Below are positions 21,428 through 27,224 of a stretch of 28,126 nt of DNA, piece after piece. Source of the stretch: a virus. Both the position numbers and the translations under genes were made by a program. The stretch spans positions 1 to 28,126 of the IMG/VR virus record IMGVR_UViG_3300030503_000352; one strand, written 5' to 3'. Each line of letters opens with the position of its first letter. The first letter of the stretch is position 1. Under the pieces are notes generated by a model, which searched no databases, had not been told where the DNA came from, and saw nothing but the letters and a program-made list of their open reading frames with translations.

Positions 21428-21653
21428 AGCATGCGACTCCTAGCCGAGCGGAAAATATTGACCTAATGGCTTGATGCTCGCGCAGGCGGCTCAACGGGAC
21501 ATAGCGCCCGAGGCGGTACAGGCACCGTAGGCACGTGACATCATCCTCGGCCGGGCTCGCCGCGAGCTTTCCCCAGACATCACCACTGCAGAGCGCGAAC
21601 AGCTTATCGCCGCGAGATCCGCGTGCGTGAATTTTAAGAGGCGGTCGAGCCAT
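21408..21653 (-). CDS. Small Cys-pair protein, 81 aa
   Basis: I prefer ATG 21653. An in-frame TTG at 21719 would add 22 residues but runs into the 13-bp repeats. The product has ALCSGD followed by DVTCLRCLYRLGRY, a C...C-x-x-C pattern that suggests a small zinc site. It then has a basic end. No clear ribosome-binding site. Function unknown. Confidence 0.55.
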   Translation of the reverse strand: MARPPLKIHARGSRGDKLFALCSGDVWGKLAASPAEDDVTCLRCLYRLGRYVPLSRLREHQAIRSIFSARLGVACYESDRR

Positions 21654-21714
21654 GTCTTGAGTGTAGGCATGCTCTGACAGAACCGTCAATGTTGGTCTGA
21701 CATATCGGCGCGAT

Positions 21715-21747
21715 TTCAATATCCCGATTCAATATCCCGATTCAATA
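21715..21747. repeat. Tandem 13-bp repeats, about 2.5 copies
   Basis: TTCAATATCCCGA occurs twice in tandem (21715-21727 and 21728-21740), followed by a partial TTCAATA. It is AT-rich compared with its surroundings and lies upstream of the 21653 start. It could be a set of regulator binding sites or carry an internal leftward promoter: TTGAAT, 16 bases, GATATT on the minus strand. Confidence 0.65.
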
Positions 21748-21846
21748 ATCGTCGCCGTCGCCCGAACCCTCGCGCGATAATTCATCGTCGCACGCGGTCT
21801 CGTACTCGTGATGGTCGCAGTCAGGGGCGCAAGTTGTGGGTCGCAT
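21742..21846 (-). CDS. Tiny acidic Cys protein, 34 aa
   Basis: ATG 21846 with CGGAG about ten bases upstream; that CGGAG is part of a 6-bp hairpin at 21856-21874. The product has TTCAPDCDHHEYETACDDE, then a Gly/Asp-rich end. The Cys and paired His suggest metal binding. It was found only by reading short frames, and its small size makes it tentative. Confidence 0.4.
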   Translation of the reverse strand: MRPTTCAPDCDHHEYETACDDELSREGSGDGDDY

Positions 21847-21903
21847 GGCGGGCTCGCTCCGTGGGGTTCGGAGCCATTATCCCGCATGCTGCGGCGCAAT
21901 AGT

Positions 21904-22302
21904 CTAGCCAGCTTGCAATTTTGCGCGCCGTGCCGCGCGCGCCGTATCGACGTTGCGCAGCGTTTGGCGTTGCGATGTAGTTAGGTGTGCCGTGTGGTGC
22001 GCCAGCAGCGCAGGGTCTTCCCTCAGCAATTTAACGGCAGCTTCGTACCAACCGGCATTCTCCATGAAGCGAAACGCCCCTTGCGCCTCGATACCGCTAG
22101 CGTCCTTGAAATACACGGCGCGGAGCGGTGCGTGAAACGAGAACGGGCTATGCAAGTCGGACCTCGCATCGCGGTGTAAGCAGCTCTTGCACGCGCCTGT
22201 AGAGACGTACCGCTCGACTACGTGCCCTCTTTTGCACGGTTCTCCCGTGAAATACCGCTTTAAACCGAGCGCGTGCGCGTTGTCCCGACTGATGATGTTC
22301 AT
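21904..22302 (-). CDS. Zinc-finger protein related to the N-terminus of phage HNH-type proteins, 132 aa
   Basis: ATG 22302 has AAGGAT upstream and is the first gene behind the leftward promoter at 22367-22395. The start ALGLKRYFTGEPCKRGHVVE followed by ACKSC is the C-x-x-G-H...C-x-x-C zinc module that I recognise as the opening of many phage HNH/His-Me-finger nucleases. The rest has a helical, mixed-charge sequence (FRFMENAGWYEAAVKLLRED) with no HNH active site that I can see, so nuclease activity is doubtful. It may be a DNA-binding early protein. Confidence 0.65.
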   Translation of the reverse strand: MNIISRDNAHALGLKRYFTGEPCKRGHVVERYVSTGACKSCLHRDARSDLHSPFSFHAPLRAVYFKDASGIEAQGAFRFMENAGWYEAAVKLLREDPALLAHHTAHLTTSQRQTLRNVDTARAARRAKLQAG

Positions 22303-22366
22303 TACATTGGATCCTTTCGATTAGTGTACAGATGCACATTTAGGTACCCTTACAACCAGCCACCTA

Positions 22367-22395
22367 AATTTATTACATACATCACTAACTGTCAA
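22367..22395 (-). promoter_or_regulatory. Leftward sigma70-type promoter for the mini-gene operon
   Basis: On the minus strand: TTGACA (22395-22390), a 17-base spacer, TAAATT (22372-22367). The -35 matches consensus fully, the -10 at four of six, and spacing is ideal. Transcription would start near 22360 inside the left arm and reach ATG 22302 after about 58 bases of leader. Confidence 0.65.
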
Positions 22396-22427
22396 TATCT
22401 TGTATAACATAATAATATAAATAAATA

Positions 22428-22456
22428 TTACGCGATGATATAGTATGTAATAAAAT
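22428..22456 (+). promoter_or_regulatory. Rightward promoter candidate for the terminase genes
   Basis: The mirror of the leftward promoter: TAAAAT at 22451-22456 matches the -10 consensus at five of six, but the base-equivalent -35 (TTACGC, 22428-22433) is poor because it falls in the unpaired core. Transcription may need an activator or a phage-modified polymerase, which would fit late expression of terminase. Confidence 0.45.
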
Positions 22457-22500
22457 GAGGTGGCTGGTTGTAGGGGTACCTAAATGTGCATCTGTACACT

Positions 22501-22565
22501 ACGGTTCGCAAGCGGCTCAGACCCCCGTGTGGACGTGTGGCTTGCGTGGACGCCTTGCGAACCGT
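22501..22565 (+). promoter_or_regulatory. 12-bp perfect inverted repeat in the terminase leader
   Basis: ACGGTTCGCAAG (22501-22512) and CTTGCGAACCGT (22554-22565) pair perfectly around 41 bases that contain repeated GTGTGG/GTGGACG units. It ends 12 bases before the ATG at 22578, where no ribosome-binding site is obvious. It could control terminase translation, or be a protein-binding or packaging site beside terS. Confidence 0.6.
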
Positions 22566-22577
22566 TAGCCTTGCCGT

Positions 22578-23315
22578 ATGAGCAGTACGCCTAACACCAC
22601 GGCCGTAGCGCTGCCCTCCGCAGCCCCCCATACCCGCCCCCTGACCGGGCGGCAGGAGCGGTACGCCCGCTGCGTGGCGGCCGGCATGTCCTACGCCGAG
22701 GCGTTCCGACAGGGTGGGCTCGTGGCTTCGACGGTCGGCTCGCAGTCGCAACAGATAAGCGACCTGAACCGCAATCCGGGCGTGCGCGCTCGAGTGCGCG
22801 AGTTGCGAGCCGCGGTTGACGCCGAGATCGTGTCGACGCTCACAGAGCGCATGGCGTGGTTGCGGCTCATCATTAACGCGGACCCCGAGGAGCTCTCGCG
22901 CGTCGTGGTCGACCCGTGTGACCATTGCTGGTCAACTGCCCTGGTCGCCGAGGCGTGGGCGGCTCACTTCGACCCGAGCCCGTTCGCCGAGGAGCGCCCC
23001 CCGCAGCCGAACACCATGAAGCCTCGAGCCGGCTGCACGCACTGCAAGGGTCGCGGGTATCAGCGGGTCGAGCTCACGCCGACCGACGAGTTGAGTCCGG
23101 AGGGGCGCGCGCTGTTCAAGGGCGCGAGCCAGGACAAGGACGGCGTGATAACGATCAGCACGCAGAGCAAGTCGGAGGCGGCTGAGATGTTGAACAAGCT
23201 GCAGGGCGCCTATGTGTCGCGGTCGATGAATTTCAATGCAACCGTGAATATGTCAACGGCGCGCGAGATGAACCCTGCCGATCTTGCAAGCCTAATCGCT
23301 TCGTTTGATACTTGA
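22578..23315 (+). CDS. Terminase small subunit-like protein, 245 aa
   Basis: Recognises the packaging site and regulates the large subunit. Residues about 20-80 form the HTH-type DNA-binding domain usual for small terminases (LTGRQERYARCVAAGMSYAE). A later helix (TLTERMAWLRLIINADPEEL) is likely for oligomerisation. An internal Cys module follows: C114-D-H-C117 and C153-T-H-C156-K-G-R-G, an interrupted DnaJ-like zinc knuckle found in a subset of phage small terminases. It is immediately upstream of the large subunit. No clear ribosome-binding site precedes the ATG, but a 12-bp hairpin does. Confidence 0.82.
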   Translation: MSSTPNTTAVALPSAAPHTRPLTGRQERYARCVAAGMSYAEAFRQGGLVASTVGSQSQQISDLNRNPGVRARVRELRAAVDAEIVSTLTERMAWLRLIINADPEELSRVVVDPCDHCWSTALVAEAWAAHFDPSPFAEERPPQPNTMKPRAGCTHCKGRGYQRVELTPTDELSPEGRALFKGASQDKDGVITISTQSKSEAAEMLNKLQGAYVSRSMNFNATVNMSTAREMNPADLASLIASFDT

Positions 23316-23361
23316 TGGCTATGGCGCTGTGTGCTGTTGATTACTTAATGCGAGCCGTGAA

Positions 23362-25206
23362 ATGACCCCGGCTGAGGCTGCCGACGCCGCGAGCGAAGCC
23401 GCATTCGCCGCGATGATGAAGCCCTCGCCCGTCGCGCTGCATTTCGAGATGGTGCGCAAGGTCGGTCCATCGTTCATAGCTTCGCTCACCGACGACGAAC
23501 GGCTCGCGCTAGCAGCCTACGCTTTACGGCGCCGAGAACTTGTAGAAGTGTACGGCGCAGCGGCGGCCGATATGCAGGCGCGAGAGGATCGGCTCATGTG
23601 GTTGCGCAAAGTGCCTGAAAAGCGTGTGCCGTGCCTGCGCCATTATTACGGGCGGACCGCCGACGGGATGGCAACGTTCATTGACCAATGGGGCTACACG
23701 AACGACCCGCGGCTAATCGCCGACGGCGTGAACCCGGTCATTGCGTTTCACCTGTTCCCACGCCAACGCGAGATGGTACGGTGGATGCTTGGCTGTTGGC
23801 TCGACTCAAAGCCGGGCGTTGTCGTCAAGTCGCGCGACGTCGGCGCGTCATGGGTCGCTATGGCGATACTCTGCACGCTGTGCATCTTCCGCACGGGGTT
23901 CGCCGCGGGCATCGGTAGCGCGCTCGAAATCAAGCTCGACCGCTCGGGCGACCCGGACACGCTGTTCTACAAGGTCCGCTCGTTCCTCGAGTACCTGCCA
24001 CCCGAGTTCAACGGCGGGTTTGATATGACAAAATGCAGCGCTGACAAGCGCGTATCGTTCCCGCTTACGGGGTCGAGCATCACGGGCGAGGCGGGCGACA
24101 TGGCGGGTCGCGGCGGTCGTAAGGCGATATTCATCGTCGATGAGTCGGCGCACTTCGAACATCCCAAGATTATCGACAAGAATCTTTCTGCCAATACCCG
24201 TTGTCGTATCGACATGTCGAGCGTGAACGGCATGGCGAACAGCTTCTACACGCGCGCCCACAATCCAGCGATACGGCGCTTCGACTTCACCTGGCGCGAC
24301 GACCCGCGCAAGTCGCAAGCCTGGTACGAGCAGCAATGCGCCGAGCTCGACGAGGTTGTCATCAAGCAGGAAATTGATTGCGACTTCGCCGCCTCGCTCG
24401 AGGGTGTGTGCATCCCGTCCGCGTGGGCGCAAGCCGCGGTCGATATCGACAAATTCCTAGGCATCGACCTCGAGACTGGCGCGCTGCGGGCCGCGATGGA
24501 CATTGCCGACCAGGGCAAGGACAAAAACGCGCTCGCCATCGGCAAGGGTCGCAAGGTCAAGCACGTCGAGCAGTGGTCGGGCAAGGGCTCGGATACGGGC
24601 TACAGCGTGCAGCGTGCGTTCAACGTTTGCGAGGAATGGGGCTTGACGGCGATGGACTACGACGCGGACGGCATGGGCGGCGCGGCTGTTCACTCCGATG
24701 CGCGGCTCATTAACGAGGCGCGAACCGAGGCGCAGTCCACGATGAAGGACGCCGAGGCGTATTTCAAGCACGGCACGATTGCGACCCACCCGTACCGCGG
24801 GAGCGAAGCCGTTGTCCGCCCCGAGCAGATAGTGCCGGGTACGAAGCGCAAGGCGAAAGACCTATTCTTGAACCGCAAGGCGCAGACGTGGTACGCGGGG
24901 CGGCTCGGCTGTTATCACGCCTGGCGAGCTCGCAAGGGCATGACGTACGACTCGCAATTGATTATCTGCATCGACGGCGCCTTGCCGTTGCGCGATTTGC
25001 TGCTCTCGCAGTTGTCGCAAGCCACGGTCAAAGAGACGCTCACGGGCAAGATTCAAATCGAGAAAGCGCCCGACGATGTGGCGAGCCCCGATCTTGCCGA
25101 CGCAGTGTTGATGATGCTCGCCCCGCGCAAGCAGAGCATGACGAACATGGGCGCCATTCTCGCGACCGTGCAAGGTCAGGTAATGCCTACGGCGCGTCGA
25201 GGTTGA
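23362..25206 (+). CDS. terL: Terminase large subunit, 614 aa
   Basis: Packaging ATPase and nuclease. A helical N-terminal region of about 140 residues precedes the ATPase. Walker A-like VVKSRDVGASW has K156, in the R-x-x-G-x-S variant common in phage TerL, and Walker B is IFIVDES with D260 and E261. The RNase H-like nuclease domain shows D380 (MDIADQGKDKNALAIG), D432/D434/D436 (MDYDADGMGG) and D580 (LADAVLMML), the expected metal-binding acids. Full length, no disruption. Only 46 bases separate it from the small subunit gene. Packaging type (cos, pac or other) cannot be told from this alone. Confidence 0.93.
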   Translation: MTPAEAADAASEAAFAAMMKPSPVALHFEMVRKVGPSFIASLTDDERLALAAYALRRRELVEVYGAAAADMQAREDRLMWLRKVPEKRVPCLRHYYGRTADGMATFIDQWGYTNDPRLIADGVNPVIAFHLFPRQREMVRWMLGCWLDSKPGVVVKSRDVGASWVAMAILCTLCIFRTGFAAGIGSALEIKLDRSGDPDTLFYKVRSFLEYLPPEFNGGFDMTKCSADKRVSFPLTGSSITGEAGDMAGRGGRKAIFIVDESAHFEHPKIIDKNLSANTRCRIDMSSVNGMANSFYTRAHNPAIRRFDFTWRDDPRKSQAWYEQQCAELDEVVIKQEIDCDFAASLEGVCIPSAWAQAAVDIDKFLGIDLETGALRAAMDIADQGKDKNALAIGKGRKVKHVEQWSGKGSDTGYSVQRAFNVCEEWGLTAMDYDADGMGGAAVHSDARLINEARTEAQSTMKDAEAYFKHGTIATHPYRGSEAVVRPEQIVPGTKRKAKDLFLNRKAQTWYAGRLGCYHAWRARKGMTYDSQLIICIDGALPLRDLLLSQLSQATVKETLTGKIQIEKAPDDVASPDLADAVLMMLAPRKQSMTNMGAILATVQGQVMPTARRG

Positions 25207-25238
25207 CGGCGCGGCGCGGCGTGGCCCACACTGCCGGT

Positions 25239-25415
25239 ATGAAATATCAGGCGACGTACTTGCAGGAAGTCGTGCAGCCGATCACTGCCACGAGTCGCGA
25301 GTACGCCGAGGCGTATGCCAAGAATTACGCGCGGAACAACGGCGTGCTGCTATCGAAGCTCGAGCCCGTGGGCGAGGACGACCCGGCATTGACTGAACAG
25401 ACCTACCCGCCTTAG
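25239..25415 (+). CDS. Hypothetical small protein after terminase, 58 aa
   Basis: ATG 25239, 32 bases after the large terminase stop. The sequence starts MKYQATYLQEVVQPITATSR, then an Ala/Tyr helix (EYAEAYAKNYARNNGVLL) and an acidic, Pro-containing end. It reads like a small soluble alpha/beta protein. No family recognised and the ribosome-binding site is weak. It is convergent with the gene at 25437. Confidence 0.55.
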   Translation: MKYQATYLQEVVQPITATSREYAEAYAKNYARNNGVLLSKLEPVGEDDPALTEQTYPP

Positions 25416-25436
25416 ACTGGGGGCGGTTTCCGTGCT

Positions 25437-25694
25437 TTACCTCAAGCCGGCGCAGGTCGGCCGACTCTTGGCGTTTGACTCCTCCGCCGTGGTGGGAGTC
25501 GGCGCGACCAGCGTCAAATCCTTCCGATACTTTGCGCTGACCGGCGAGCGCATCCCGAGGGAATTTATCACCTTGGACACGTTCTGACGGGATTGTCCCG
25601 CTGCGATCGCTGCCGCGCGTACCGAGCCGTGCTTGTGTAGCATGCGATGCCAGTACCGCCGGTCGAACTCATGCTTTGCGTCGGCGTATCTCAT
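25437..25694 (-). CDS. Fis/NtrC-type helix-turn-helix protein, 85 aa
   Basis: ATG 25694 has GAAGGA upstream and overlaps the previous stop. Residues 8-45 match the HTH_8 domain of Fis and NtrC-type activators: FDRRYWHRMLHKHGSVRAAA, then IAAGQSRQNVSKVINSLGM. The Lys/Thr/Pro tail is probably flexible. As the last gene of the leftward accessory operon it could regulate that operon or the adjacent terminase genes. Confidence 0.72.
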   Translation of the reverse strand: MRYADAKHEFDRRYWHRMLHKHGSVRAAAIAAGQSRQNVSKVINSLGMRSPVSAKYRKDLTLVAPTPTTAEESNAKSRPTCAGLR

Positions 25695-25822
25695 GATCCT
25701 TCACCGAGTCCTAGCCGAAACAATCCGGCGATAATCAACCAGAACATTCCGATATTGACTAGCCGCATGAGCAGCAAGGCGAACTCGTACGCGCGCCCGG
25801 CGGGTTGCCCCGTGGGTTTCAT
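25691..25822 (-). CDS. Small single-pass membrane protein, 43 aa
   Basis: ATG 25822 overlaps the upstream stop (ATGA), and its TGA overlaps the next ATG. After a short polar start it has one amphipathic then hydrophobic span (LMRLVNIGMFWLIIAGLFRL) and a Gly/Glu end. A longer in-frame reading exists but runs through the upstream gene. Function unknown. Confidence 0.6.
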   Translation of the reverse strand: MKPTGQPAGRAYEFALLLMRLVNIGMFWLIIAGLFRLGLGEGS

Positions 25823-26028
25823 TCGGCAGGCCACGGCAACTGTTTCGGCGGGTAGCCCGCAGCGCGCTCGGCGAGCCAGTCTTGCACGGCCACGGCGTCG
25901 CACCGCTGATCGTACAGTCGACTCATGGGGTAGCGCGTGAGCGGGCGCCCGTGCAGCCGGACCCGCTTGGAGGTGTCGGCGACGTAGAACGGACCGTTCC
26001 TCGTACCGAATAGTTCGTAGGTGCTCAT
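25819..26028 (-). CDS. Hypothetical protein, full copy of a duplicated family, 69 aa
   Basis: ATG 26028 overlaps the upstream stop. It begins MSTYELFGTRNGPFYVADTS, then HGRPLTRYPMSRLYDQ and VQDWLAERAAGYPP. The first 24 residues are repeated in the mini-gene at 26396-26509, at both protein and DNA level. Soluble, mixed alpha/beta. Not recognised. Confidence 0.65.
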   Translation of the reverse strand: MSTYELFGTRNGPFYVADTSKRVRLHGRPLTRYPMSRLYDQRCDAVAVQDWLAERAAGYPPKQLPWPAE

Positions 26029-26393
26029 TTGATGGTGCCTGACACGCCGCACATAAATTCCCATTCCTGACTGGCGATCGTGCCTCCGTCCGCCACCACT
26101 TGGTCGTCCGCGAGGAGCGTACCGCGCATGTCGCTAGTGAGGATTTCGCCGACGCCGGTCGGGCACGTGTCCCGGTCAATCGCGACGTAGTGGAACATGC
26201 TCGTACCGTCGGGGGCTGTTTGGCGCTCGATGCAAACTAGCGCGTGTACCCCCTTATCACTGTCGACGGCTTTGCACGAGCCGCGTTTAAATGCGAATGC
26301 GGCTGTTGCGTTCGATGTGACCGTGACCCATAGGGGCGCCTCGGCGTGCGCCGCCACGGTGGCGAGCGCGAGAAACAAAGCTAGAATTTTCAT
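26025..26393 (-). CDS. Secreted (periplasmic) protein with signal peptide, 122 aa
   Basis: I chose ATG 26393, with GGAG six bases upstream, over the longer frame. It has a textbook Sec signal peptide, MKILALFLALATVAAHAEAP, with likely cleavage after AHA. The mature part of about 103 residues has four Cys (SCKAV, LVCIE, DTCPT, FMCGV), suited to two disulphides. It should act in the periplasm. A phage-encoded periplasmic protein can block superinfection or inhibit a host envelope enzyme, but I do not recognise the family. Confidence 0.72.
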   Translation of the reverse strand: MKILALFLALATVAAHAEAPLWVTVTSNATAAFAFKRGSCKAVDSDKGVHALVCIERQTAPDGTSMFHYVAIDRDTCPTGVGEILTSDMRGTLLADDQVVADGGTIASQEWEFMCGVSGTIK

Positions 26394-26395
26394 AT

Positions 26396-26509
26396 TTATC
26401 TCCAAAAAAGTAAGATGACTGCGGAGAAGGACGCGCGCCGCACGCGCCGGTCGGTGTCGGCGACGTAGAACGGGCCGCCTCTCGGGCCGAATAGTTCGTA
26501 GTTGCTCAT
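26396..26509 (-). CDS. Chimeric mini-gene from two neighbouring genes, 37 aa
   Basis: ATG 26509 has AGGAG six bases upstream. Codons 1-24 (MSNYELFGPRGGPFYVADTD) copy the start of the gene at 25819-26028. The last eight codons (AVILLFWR) and the TAA copy the end of the membrane mini-gene at 26977-27072, including the TTTTTTGGAG that serves as ribosome-binding site for the next gene. It thus looks like a recombination product. Whether the short protein is functional is unclear. Confidence 0.6.
   Translation of the reverse strand: MSNYELFGPRGGPFYVADTDRRVRRASFSAVILLFWR
26400..26419. repeat. 20-bp direct repeat, copy 1 (copy 2 at 26981-27000)
   Basis: CTCCAAAAAAGTAAGATGAC here and CTCCAAAAAAGTAAAATGAC at 26981-27000, one mismatch, same orientation. 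On the minus strand each holds the end of one mini-gene and the GGAG of the following gene. It marks the recombination junction behind the chimera at 26396-26509. Confidence 0.75.
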
Positions 26510-26522
26510 ATTTAGCTCCTAT

Positions 26523-26702
26523 CTACAGACAGAGATCGATATCAGTAGGGTTTTTCGCACACATCACGTACGTTGCGCGGTCGATGCTGGCGAGCGTGTG
26601 GCTTATGTCGCGCAGTTCATACGCGCAGTAAAGGAGCGCTACGAGCGTTGCGACACGCGCTAGCCCCGACCCGACGACAACGCCTAGTTGGTAGCAACTC
26701 AT
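26523..26702 (-). CDS. Small membrane protein, 59 aa
   Basis: ATG 26702 overlaps the upstream stop (ATGA). One membrane span lies at about residues 6-26 (LGVVVGSGLARVATLVALLY), followed by a soluble, mainly helical part (YELRDISHTLASIDRATYVM). Four Cys in total, two after the span (MCAKN, DLCL). Function unknown. Confidence 0.6.
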   Translation of the reverse strand: MSCYQLGVVVGSGLARVATLVALLYCAYELRDISHTLASIDRATYVMCAKNPTDIDLCL

Positions 26703-26971
26703 AGACCCGCCTTTACGAGCGCGGCGCGTGCCTGATCTGATACGCCGCCGGTCGCGTCCTTACCGTAGACGTCGAGCATTAGGCGCAGCGCTTCCGCCAT
26801 ATCCGGCGCGGCAGCGACGAGCTTGGCGTTGGCGGCGCCCTCTGCCTCGCTCCATACAGGGAAGATTTCGGCGATGCGCATCAGGTCCGGGCGATTGTTG
26901 CCTGCCTTGGCGCGGATATAGTCGCCATCGTCGCTCCACGGTCCGGGTGTGTGTTTCGTTTGGTTGCTCAT
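26699..26971 (-). CDS. Phage TPGPW/Ea22-like small protein, 90 aa
   Basis: I chose ATG 26971, with GGAG nine bases upstream; the longer frame overlaps that site. It contains HTPGPWSDDGDYIRAKAG, then AANAKLVAAAPDMAEALRLM. This HTPGPW...ANAxLxAAAP...ALR pattern is one of the most common small proteins in phage accessory regions, often called Ead/Ea22-like. Its function is not known to me. Full family length. Confidence 0.8.
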   Translation of the reverse strand: MSNQTKHTPGPWSDDGDYIRAKAGNNRPDLMRIAEIFPVWSEAEGAANAKLVAAAPDMAEALRLMLDVYGKDATGGVSDQARAALVKAGL

Positions 26972-26976
26972 TTCGT

Positions 26977-27072
26977 TTAACTCCAAAAAAGTAAAATGAC
27001 CGCGCCGAACCCTACGACGAACCCAAGCAGGTTAAGAGCGATCCGGGCGACTGTGTTGGCTAGAATGTCCAT
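26977..27072 (-). CDS. Tiny single-pass membrane protein, 31 aa
   Basis: ATG 27072 opens MDILANTVARIALNLLGFVV and continues as one hydrophobic helix, ending ILLFWS. The protein is almost all membrane span. Its final codons were copied into the chimera at 26396-26509. The ribosome-binding site is weak; it overlaps the upstream frame by about 40 bases. Confidence 0.55.
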   Translation of the reverse strand: MDILANTVARIALNLLGFVVGFGAVILLFWS

Positions 27073-27202
27073 GTCTTGTATTGTCGGCTGTTCCCGGCCG
27101 GACTGCAGCGACGCCCGTCACAGTTCGGCGAGCCCGGGAAGCCAGGTACTCGACCTCGCCCGGTTTGGGCCGCGGTATCTGCCATTCCCAACGGTAATGC
27201 AT
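27032..27202 (-). CDS. Hypothetical protein, 56 aa, frame uncertain
   Basis: ATG 27202 with ACGGAAT upstream; the start HYRWEWQIPRPKPGEVEYLA reads like a real protein, while the last 20 residues look random. A competing frame with ATG at about 27186 and TAG at 27060-27062 gives a 41-residue product whose second half looks better (CDGRRCSPAGNSRQYKTW). Either one gene is wrong here or a frameshift joins the two. Confidence 0.4.
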   Translation of the reverse strand: MHYRWEWQIPRPKPGEVEYLASRARRTVTGVAAVRPGTADNTRHGHSSQHSRPDRS

Positions 27203-27224
27203 ATTCCGTGACGTGAGCCCCGTT

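Larger units (their letters stand above)
22322..22501. repeat. Near-perfect 59-bp inverted repeat flanking a 62-bp AT-rich core
   Basis: The arm at 22322-22380 is the reverse complement of 22443-22501 with three mismatches (around TACCC[T/C]TACAACC and CACCT[A/C]A[A/T]TTT). The core 22381-22442 is almost all A/T, in sharp contrast with the GC-rich genome. The element fills the gap between the divergent 22302 and 22578 genes. Candidate promoter -10 boxes lie at mirror positions in the two arms, so both transcripts would carry nearly the same leader. No target-site duplication is visible at its ends, so I favour a regulatory region or origin over an insertion. Confidence 0.9.

Noticed and set aside
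22322-22501. Inverted repeat as a MITE or insertion-sequence remnant
   Set aside because: No target-site duplication at the ends, no transposase trace in the core, and promoter boxes are placed symmetrically within the arms.
22428-22925. Minus-strand open frame of 165 codons across the terminase start
   Set aside because: It is antisense to the small terminase and runs into the AT-rich control region. The product has no protein-like pattern.
25415-25437. Terminator between the convergent terminase and HTH operons
   Set aside because: The 21-base gap has no stem-loop or T-run that I can see.
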